Shown here: piece after piece, positions 23,298 to 27,715 of the stretch
Position numbering within the stretch: the first letter of the stretch is position 1
Layout: each line of letters begins with the position of its first letter
NCBI GenBank assembly: GCA_964394145.1
Contig: CAYMVL010000002.1
Location: 1-27,715, forward strand
DNA: 27,715 nt
Reading direction: 5' to 3'
Source of the DNA: JAFGBN01 sp964394145
GTDB lineage: Bacteria; Chloroflexota; Dehalococcoidia; GIF9; AB-539-J10
Program-made: the position numbers and the translations under genes
The notes under the pieces: generated by a model
The model's input: the letters and a program-made list of their open reading frames with translations, nothing else
What the model was told of the DNA's origin: nothing
Databases searched by the model: none

Positions 23298-24926
23298 ATG
23301 ACCGACTTTAACCCATCGCAACTGGCACGACACGACACGGACAGGCTGAGCGCCTACCGCTCAAACCTCGACTTCTACAACGGCAACCACTGGCAGACCA
23401 GTTCACGCCAGCGCCAGCTGGTATTTAACTATGCCAGAGTGTCCATCGATAAGATAACCAGCTATCTCATGCAGGGCCTCCATTTCGCCTGCTACCCCCT
23501 GGATGACATTGCTTCGCCTCCCGATGAGATTGCTTCGCGTTTGGATGAGATTGCCACGCCTTTGGATGGGATTGCCACGCCTCCGGCTCGCAATGACGGA
23601 GAGACAACGGCCCGCAATGACACTGGGCTGTCATCGCGAGGCGCACCCCTTCTGTCATCGCGAGGCGCCCCCTTATTGTCATTGCGAGGAGCGCAGCGAC
23701 GAAGCAATCTGCCGGCCGGTGACAGAGTCCGGCAGGCCGAGAGGCTCCTGCACCACGTCTACGAGGACAACAAGCTCCAGCAGCTCGACTGGGAGACGGA
23801 GATAGACGCCGCCGTCCTGGGCGACGGCTGCTACAAGGTCACCTGGGACGGGGACCAGAAGCGCATCAGGGTCACGGCCCCCGATGTTTCGGGCATCTTC
23901 GCCTGGTGGCTTGGAGACGACATAGCCACAGTCTGGAGAGTAGCGTCCAGGTACACCCTAACCGCCGACGAGCTTGAGGTCCTTTACGGTGATGTCATTG
24001 CGAGCGGAGCGAAGCAATCTCAGGGGGCTGCCACTTCGGCCGCGGCTCCCCGCAGTGGCAGGAAGGCCGTAATAACCGAGCTATGGACGGATAAGGACTT
24101 CGTAATCTACCTGGACAGCGACATCATGGAGTCAAAGCCAAACCCCTACGGCTTCATACCCTTCGTCATATTCCCCAACCTGCGAGAGCCCAAGAAGTTC
24201 TGGGGCACATCGGACGTTCCGGCGCTTGTGCAGCCGCAGCGGGAGCTTAACCGCGCCCTGTCGCAGCTATCCCGCATCCTGGAGCTATCAGGCAACCCCA
24301 TCGCCGTCCTGGAGAACATCGGTTCGGCCGAGGAGATCAAGGTCCAGCCGGGCGCTGTGTGGACCATACCCGAGGACGCAAAAGCATACCTGCTGGACCT
24401 GCTCCAGGGCGGAGGCATCAGGTTGCACATAGACTATATCGATACCATCTACCGCACCCTGCACGACCTGTCGGAGTGCCCCAGGGCGGCCTATGGCGGC
24501 ATCGAGAAAGAGCTTTCAGGCACAGCCCTGCAGATAGAGCTTGGCAGCCTTATCCAGAAAGTCACCAGGAAAAGGACGATCCGGACAAACGCCTACCACC
24601 AGCGGGCCGCCATGATCTTGAAGCTGGCAGAGAAGTACATGGGCCAGAGCTTCGAGGGCGTCACAACCCGCGTAATATGGGGCCCGATACTGCCGCAGGA
24701 CGCCCAGAGGCAGGCGCAGAACGAACAATTACTGGTCCAGGCGGGAATCCATTCACGGAGGACCGCCATGGACGAAATGGGAGTCCAGGACCCGGATGGG
24801 GAATTTGACAGGTGGCTGGAGGAGAGGTCGCGGATCCTTGATATGAATCAGGAGTTTAGACACTCCTCCACATCTGCAGGAGCGAGAGAGAGAGCGACAG
24901 TCCCAGAAATGGAAGTGCCCGAATAA
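23298..24926 (+). CDS. Phage portal protein (SPP1 gp6-like) with in-frame repeat insertions
   Basis: Portal proteins form the dodecameric ring through which DNA enters and leaves the capsid. The 542-residue protein shows gp6-like features: an N-terminal RLSAYRSNLDFYNGNHW, the segment VITELWTDKDFVIYLDSD, then GFIPFVIFPNLREPKKFWGTSD, and a C-terminal SGTALQIELGSLIQKVTRKR helix. AGGAGG at 23284-23289 lies 8 nt upstream of the ATG. Residues 69 to about 138 are not portal sequence: they translate a repeat array that begins with four seven-residue units (DDIASPP, DEIASRL, DEIATPL, DGIATPP). A short repeat also gives residues 233-241 (VIASGAKQS). Both keep the frame, so the protein may still fold with a disordered loop. 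Whether it is functional is unknown. Confidence 0.85.
   Translation: MTDFNPSQLARHDTDRLSAYRSNLDFYNGNHWQTSSRQRQLVFNYARVSIDKITSYLMQGLHFACYPLDDIASPPDEIASRLDEIATPLDGIATPPARNDGETTARNDTGLSSRGAPLLSSRGAPLLSLRGAQRRSNLPAGDRVRQAERLLHHVYEDNKLQQLDWETEIDAAVLGDGCYKVTWDGDQKRIRVTAPDVSGIFAWWLGDDIATVWRVASRYTLTADELEVLYGDVIASGAKQSQGAATSAAAPRSGRKAVITELWTDKDFVIYLDSDIMESKPNPYGFIPFVIFPNLREPKKFWGTSDVPALVQPQRELNRALSQLSRILELSGNPIAVLENIGSAEEIKVQPGAVWTIPEDAKAYLLDLLQGGGIRLHIDYIDTIYRTLHDLSECPRAAYGGIEKELSGTALQIELGSLIQKVTRKRTIRTNAYHQRAAMILKLAEKYMGQSFEGVTTRVIWGPILPQDAQRQAQNEQLLVQAGIHSRRTAMDEMGVQDPDGEFDRWLEERSRILDMNQEFRHSSTSAGARERATVPEMEVPE
23502..23710 (+). repeat. Palindromic repeat array 2, inside the portal gene
   Basis: Four 21-nt tandem units (23502-23585, one per seven residues), then a reverse type-B remnant, two truncated units starting GTCATCGCGAGGCGC, and a full type-A unit at 23678-23710. 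The layout parallels arrays 1, 3 and 4. The insertion keeps the portal frame and has no stop codon. Confidence 0.85.
23994..24020 (+). repeat. Short repeat unit in the portal gene
   Basis: A 27-nt variant starting GTCATTGCGAG and ending GAAGCAATCT adds nine codons (residues 233-241, VIASGAKQS) without breaking the frame. It lies between YGD and a Gln/Ala/Ser-rich stretch. Confidence 0.7.
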
Positions 24927-25216
24927 TGTCATTGCGAGGGGCGCCCTATTGTCATTGCGAGGAGCACCCCTATTGTCATTGCGAGGAGCACAGCGACGAA
25001 GCAATCTCAACAATGCGCCCCCATTGTCATTGCGAGGAGCGCAGCGACGAAGCAATCTCAACAATGCGCCGCGACAGGGATTGCCACGCCTCTGGATGAG
25101 ATTGCCACGCCTTCGGCTCGCAATGACAGAGAGACAAAGACCGGCAATGACACTGGCATGTCACTGCCAGGCGCGCCCCCATTGTCATTGCGAGGAGCGC
25201 AGCGACGAAGCAATCT
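24927..25216 (+). repeat. Palindromic repeat array 3 (between portal and scaffold genes)
   Basis: Starts directly after the portal stop codon. Holds full type-A units at 24975-25007, 25026-25058 and 25184-25216, a reverse type-B unit at 25100-25127, and several truncated units. It fills the 315-nt gap except for the scaffold Shine-Dalgarno. No gene lies in the gap. Confidence 0.85.
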
Positions 25217-25241
25217 CAAGACGAATACAAAGGAGTAATTT

Positions 25242-25805
25242 ATGGCAGAAAATGCAGTAGACAAAACCCGTGAAACACAAAAAATCCAAGAAACCCAGGA
25301 CAACGCACCTGCAGCCGACGACCTGGACAGCATCAGGGCCGAGCTCGACGAGGAGAAGAAGGCCAGGGCAGAGGCCGAGGCAGCCGCACAGGCAAGCCAG
25401 GCCGCCATGGCCGCCAGAGACACAGCCGCAGCCCAACTTCAGGCCCAGCTAATCGAAGCCCAAAAGGCCACAGAGTCATTGCGAGCCGAAGGCGCGGCAA
25501 TCTCGGCCGAGCTGGCAGCCCTAAAAGCCAGCCGTGACGACGCCCTGGCGCACTACCGCGACATGGCCAGGGCCATTAACCCCGCTATTCCGCAGACGCT
25601 TATCAGCGGCGAGACCATCGCTGAAATAGACGCCTCCATCGAAAAGGCCAGGGGCATCGTCGAGTCCGTCAGGAAGTCCCTCGAAAGCGAGGCCGCAGCA
25701 ACCAGAGTCCCGGCAGGCGCACCAACCCGCGCTGGCATCAGCACCGAGGGCCTATCAGCCAGGGAAAAGATTGCCCTGGGAATAAAACCGAAAGGAGAAA
25801 GCTAA
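25242..25805 (+). CDS. Probable phage scaffold protein (coiled coil)
   Basis: The 187-residue protein is mostly helical, Ala/Glu/Lys/Arg-rich coiled coil (about residues 25-100: LDSIRAELDEEKKARAEAE, then later LAALKASRDDALAHYRD), with a C-terminal tail that includes KSLESEAAATRVPAGAP and ends KIALGIKPKGES. This, and its place between portal and capsid genes, fit a scaffolding protein that guides capsid assembly and is then lost. An AAAGGAG lies at 25229-25235. A 29-nt type-B repeat at 25475-25503 is read in frame as SLRAEGAAIS, inside the coiled coil. Identity rests on position and composition, not on a recognised motif. Confidence 0.65.
   Translation: MAENAVDKTRETQKIQETQDNAPAADDLDSIRAELDEEKKARAEAEAAAQASQAAMAARDTAAAQLQAQLIEAQKATESLRAEGAAISAELAALKASRDDALAHYRDMARAINPAIPQTLISGETIAEIDASIEKARGIVESVRKSLESEAAATRVPAGAPTRAGISTEGLSAREKIALGIKPKGES
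25475..25503 (+). repeat. Type-B repeat unit in the scaffold gene
   Basis: Starts GTCATTGCGAGCCGAAGGCG and ends CAATCT; it matches the type-B units elsewhere (read in reverse) at 28 of 29 positions. It is translated in frame as part of the coiled coil. Confidence 0.7.
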
Positions 25806-25808
25806 ACT

Positions 25809-26729
25809 ATGGCAATGACACTTACAGAAGCAGAAAAACTGTCCAATGACGTCCTCTTGCAGGGCATCATTGAGACCGTAATCAAGGACAGCCCCATCTT
25901 GCAGGGCCTGCCCTTCATTCAAATCGTTGGCAACGGCCTATCCTATACACAGGAAAAGACCTTGCCCACCGTGGACTTTTACGATGTAGGAGACACATGG
26001 GTAGAGTCCACCCCCGCCTTTGAGAAGTTGACGGCCACCTTGAAGATCCTGGGAGGCGACGCCGACGTGGACAACTTCTTGAAGTCCACCAGGTCGAATA
26101 TCCAGGACCTTGAAGCGGCCGTTATCGAGCAGAAGTCGAAGGCGCTCCAGCATGAGTTTGAGAAGCAGTTTCTATACGGCAATAGCACCACCAGCCCCAA
26201 GCAGTTCGACGGCATAATCAAGCTCATCGACACCGCCACGGCATCGGACCAGCTTATCGCTATGGCCGCAGCCGGCGCCACGCTAAGCCTGGAGAAGATT
26301 GACGCACTAATCGACGCCGTCAAGGGCGGCAAGCCCGATATGCTACTTATGAGCCGCAGAAGCCGCAGGAAGATAAACGCCCTGGCCAGGGCAGCCGGCA
26401 CAAACCTGGAAATCGGCCAGGGAAAGCTAGGAGACTTCGTGCAGCTCTACAACGGCATACCCATCGCCATCACCGACTGGCAGCTTGACACACACACCGT
26501 AGCCGGCAGCGTGGAGACGGCTTACACCGGCGCCGCCAACTCCACCATCTACGCCCTGCGCTTCGGAGAGGGCGCGCTGGCAGGACTGTCAAGCCCCGAA
26601 ATGATACAGGTCGAGCGCATCGGTTCACTGGAGACCAAAGACGCCACCCGCACCAGGGTAAAGTGGTATGTATCACTGGCGCTGTTCTCCAGCGTCACCG
26701 CAGCGGCCCTAATCGGAGTCCAGGACTAG
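25809..26729 (+). CDS. Phage major capsid protein (HK97-fold type)
   Basis: The 306-residue protein has the layout of HK97-fold capsid proteins lacking a long N-terminal scaffold: an N-terminal arm (LTEAEKLSNDVLLQGIIETV), an E-loop-like region (residues about 40-75, GNGLSYTQEKTLP), a helical P-domain (EAAVIEQKSKALQHEFEKQF) and an A-domain with LMSRRSRRKINALARA and VQLYNGIPIAITD. It starts 3 nt after the scaffold gene with AAAGGAG upstream. A related fold occurs in encapsulins, but the neighbouring portal argues for phage. Fold assignment is by motif recognition and is fairly secure; the exact family is not. Confidence 0.8.
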   Translation: MAMTLTEAEKLSNDVLLQGIIETVIKDSPILQGLPFIQIVGNGLSYTQEKTLPTVDFYDVGDTWVESTPAFEKLTATLKILGGDADVDNFLKSTRSNIQDLEAAVIEQKSKALQHEFEKQFLYGNSTTSPKQFDGIIKLIDTATASDQLIAMAAAGATLSLEKIDALIDAVKGGKPDMLLMSRRSRRKINALARAAGTNLEIGQGKLGDFVQLYNGIPIAITDWQLDTHTVAGSVETAYTGAANSTIYALRFGEGALAGLSSPEMIQVERIGSLETKDATRTRVKWYVSLALFSSVTAAALIGVQD

Positions 26730-26730
26730 A

Positions 26731-26745
26731 TTGCCCGAAGGGCAA
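26731..26745. repeat. GAA-loop hairpin after the capsid gene
   Basis: TTGCCC-GAA-GGGCAA, a 6-bp perfect stem starting 2 nt after the capsid stop. It is followed by a run of A, not T, on the plus strand, so it is not a plus-strand terminator. Same design as the hairpin at truA. Confidence 0.65.
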
Positions 26746-26784
26746 AAAAGGAGTACGGGGGCATAAGAGACAGTACATATTGAA

Positions 26785-26803
26785 TTTGCACCGAAGGTGC
26801 AAA
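26785..26803. repeat. Second GAA-loop hairpin after the capsid gene
   Basis: TTTGCACC-GAA-GGTGCAAA, an 8-bp perfect stem, about 40 nt after the first. Loop and flanking CC/GG are the same as in the other two hairpins; the outer bases differ but still pair. Confidence 0.65.
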
Positions 26804-26824
26804 AGGAGCAACGAAGTCCCCTAT

Positions 26825-27050
26825 GTCATTGCGAGGAACGAAGTGACGAAGCAATCTGAACAAATGAGCCGCGACAGGGATTGCCACGCCTTCGGCTCGC
26901 AATGACAAGGGGACAACGGATGGGAATGACAGAGAGACAACGCCCGGCAATGACACTGGCTTGCCATTGCGAGCAACGAGGTCTCCCCTCTCATTGCGAG
27001 CAGCGAAGTCTCCCACTGTCATTGCGAGGAACGAAGTGACGAAGCAATCT
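26825..27050 (+). repeat. Palindromic repeat array 4 (between capsid and decoration genes)
   Basis: Type-A units at 26825-26857 and 27018-27050, a reverse type-B unit at 26879-26906, and truncated units such as TCATTGCGAGCAGCGAAGTC. The type-A units here read GAACGAAGTGAC in the middle instead of GAGCGCAGCGAC. With the hairpins at 26731 and 26785 the array fills the 350-nt gap; no gene lies there. Confidence 0.85.
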
Positions 27051-27079
27051 AAAAAGAATCTCGAAAGGAGAAAAACACT

Positions 27080-27487
27080 ATGGCATTTGTAGATGCAGGA
27101 ACAAGCCGCAAGATCCTGGAGGGCGCAATGCCCATGAAAATCACCCTGGCCGGCGCAGTAGTGGCCGGAGACCCCATCATGTATAGCACAGGGTGGAAGA
27201 AGGCAGACAACACGGCAGGCGCACCCGCCGTGCTTATCGCCGGCGAGGACGGAGCCATAGACGACGTAATCACCGCCTATGGCATGGCTATCGTCGAGTG
27301 TGCCCACACCGCAGCCAACAAGCCCGTCATGGGAGAGCAGATCGCCGTGGACGACACGGGAATCTATGCCCCCGACGGCGCAGGACTTCAGGATATTGGC
27401 TACATCGTGGGAGTCGATAGCGACGAGCTTCATAGCCAGATCCTGGTATGTGGCATGATCGTCGAGCTTGACCTGGCCGGCACGTAA
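27080..27487 (+). CDS. Probable capsid decoration (cement) protein
   Basis: The 135-residue protein is Gly/Ala-rich beta-type (VDAGTSRKILEGAMPMKITL, then AGAVVAGDPIMYSTGWKKAD, then GYIVGVDSDELHSQILVCG) and resembles small DUF2190-like head-decoration proteins that cap the capsid surface. AAAGGAG at about 27064-27070 lies upstream. It is the last complete gene of the module. Position after the capsid gene supports the call; a tail-connector or fibre protein is possible. Confidence 0.55.
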   Translation: MAFVDAGTSRKILEGAMPMKITLAGAVVAGDPIMYSTGWKKADNTAGAPAVLIAGEDGAIDDVITAYGMAIVECAHTAANKPVMGEQIAVDDTGIYAPDGAGLQDIGYIVGVDSDELHSQILVCGMIVELDLAGT

Positions 27488-27494
27488 CCCTTAG

Positions 27495-27520
27495 CTTGCC
27501 AGGGAGGGGCCCCTGGTAAG
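27495..27520. repeat. Inverted repeat after the decoration gene
   Basis: CTTGCCAGGG pairs with CCCTGGTAAG around a 6-nt loop (9 of 10 Watson-Crick, one wobble). No T-run follows, so not a standard terminator; it might protect the transcript end. Confidence 0.5.
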
Positions 27521-27531
27521 AAGGACCTCCT

Positions 27532-27615
27532 CCACCTTGCCAAATAAAGGGTGGGATGGAGGAGGGCCACCTTGTCCACCTTGCCAAATAAAGGGCGGGA
27601 TGGAGGAGGGACACC
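27532..27615 (+). repeat. Tandem AATAAAGGG hairpin repeat
   Basis: Two units 44 nt apart, each starting CCACCTTGCCAAATAAAGGG and running to GGATGGAGGAGGG, then CACC. Each can fold with CC-rich and GG-rich arms. A single diverged relative lies at 21091-21131. The remaining sequence to 27700 is C/G-rich with no gene visible. Confidence 0.6.
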
Positions 27616-27701
27616 CCCTTATCACATAGGGGGAGGGAGACAGGAAGGCAACGGAGGCCATCCCCCCCTTCCCCCAACAAACCAGAGGAGGCCACGCAAA
27701 G

Positions 27702-27715
27702 AAAGGAGGCAATAT
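27702..27715 (+). promoter_or_regulatory. Shine-Dalgarno of a further gene beyond the window
   Basis: AAAGGAGG at 27702-27709 is followed by CAATAT to the end. The final AT could begin an ATG that continues past the window. The phage module therefore likely continues to the right. Confidence 0.5.

Noticed and set aside
24753..25064. Minus-strand ORF rich in LLRRCAPRND-type peptides
   Set aside because: It is translation of the repeat units, which are open in several frames; it also overlaps the end of the portal gene.
25809..26729. Encapsulin instead of a phage capsid
   Set aside because: Same fold class, but portal, scaffold-like and decoration genes beside it fit a phage head and no cargo gene is seen.
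23160..27050. CRISPR array
   Set aside because: Units are palindromic and recur, but spacing is irregular, orientation is mixed, some lie inside genes and no spacers of even length or cas genes are present.
26726..27433. Minus-strand ORF of 235 codons
   Set aside because: Its middle is repeat array 4 and its start lies antisense to the decoration gene; no recognisable protein.

Overview
This window comes from a bacterial chromosome. I infer a Chloroflexota member, most likely class Dehalococcoidia, from the compact ribosomal/secY/adk/map/rpoA block, the absence of rpmD, the zinc-ribbon L24, the geranylgeranyl-reductase-type flavoproteins and the cell-surface proteins. Taxonomy is inference; there is no 16S rRNA gene here.

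Region 1 (1-12947, plus strand) is the S10/spc/alpha ribosomal superoperon from a 5'-truncated rpsC to rpsI: rpsC-rplP-rpmC-rpsQ-rplN-rplX-rplE-rpsN-rpsH-rplF-rplR-rpsE-rplO-secY-adk-map-infA-rpmJ-rpsM-rpsK-rpsD-rpoA-rplQ-truA-rplM-rpsI. Many genes overlap and are probably translationally coupled. rpmD (L30) is missing from its usual place between rpsE and rplO. A near-consensus sigma-70 promoter sits just before rpmJ, so the alpha-operon part may have its own start. A perfect hairpin covers the putative TTG start of truA.

Region 2 (13033-16165) is an isoprenoid island: a cis-prenyl transferase (uppS) and a geranylgeranyl-reductase-like flavoprotein on the minus strand, head-to-head with a second, paralogous flavoprotein on the plus strand.

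Region 3 (16208-22860) encodes the cell exterior. It holds a secreted 344-residue protein with an Ig-like C-terminal domain (plus strand), then two exported proteins on the minus strand: a 1089-residue beta-propeller/fibronectin-type protein with a C-terminal membrane anchor, and an acidic 393-residue protein. The two minus-strand genes each follow a long untranslated leader (about 300 nt), and the leaders share four sequence blocks in the same order. This looks like a duplicated cis-regulatory RNA.

Region 4 (22865-27715, plus strand) is a phage head module: a small Cys4/HTH protein, an SPP1-type portal, a scaffold-like coiled-coil protein, a major capsid protein and a probable decoration protein. 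A further gene starts at or just past the right edge. No terminase, protease or integrase is visible. The module is full of a dispersed palindromic repeat (GTCATTGCGAG at one end, GCAATCT at the other) in four composite arrays. One array lies in frame inside the portal gene, adding about 70 residues, and shorter copies lie in frame elsewhere in the portal and in the scaffold gene. The reading frames all stay open, so the module is either very recently colonised by repeats or retained and domesticated. The repeat arrays and the duplicated leader are the two most novel-looking signals.
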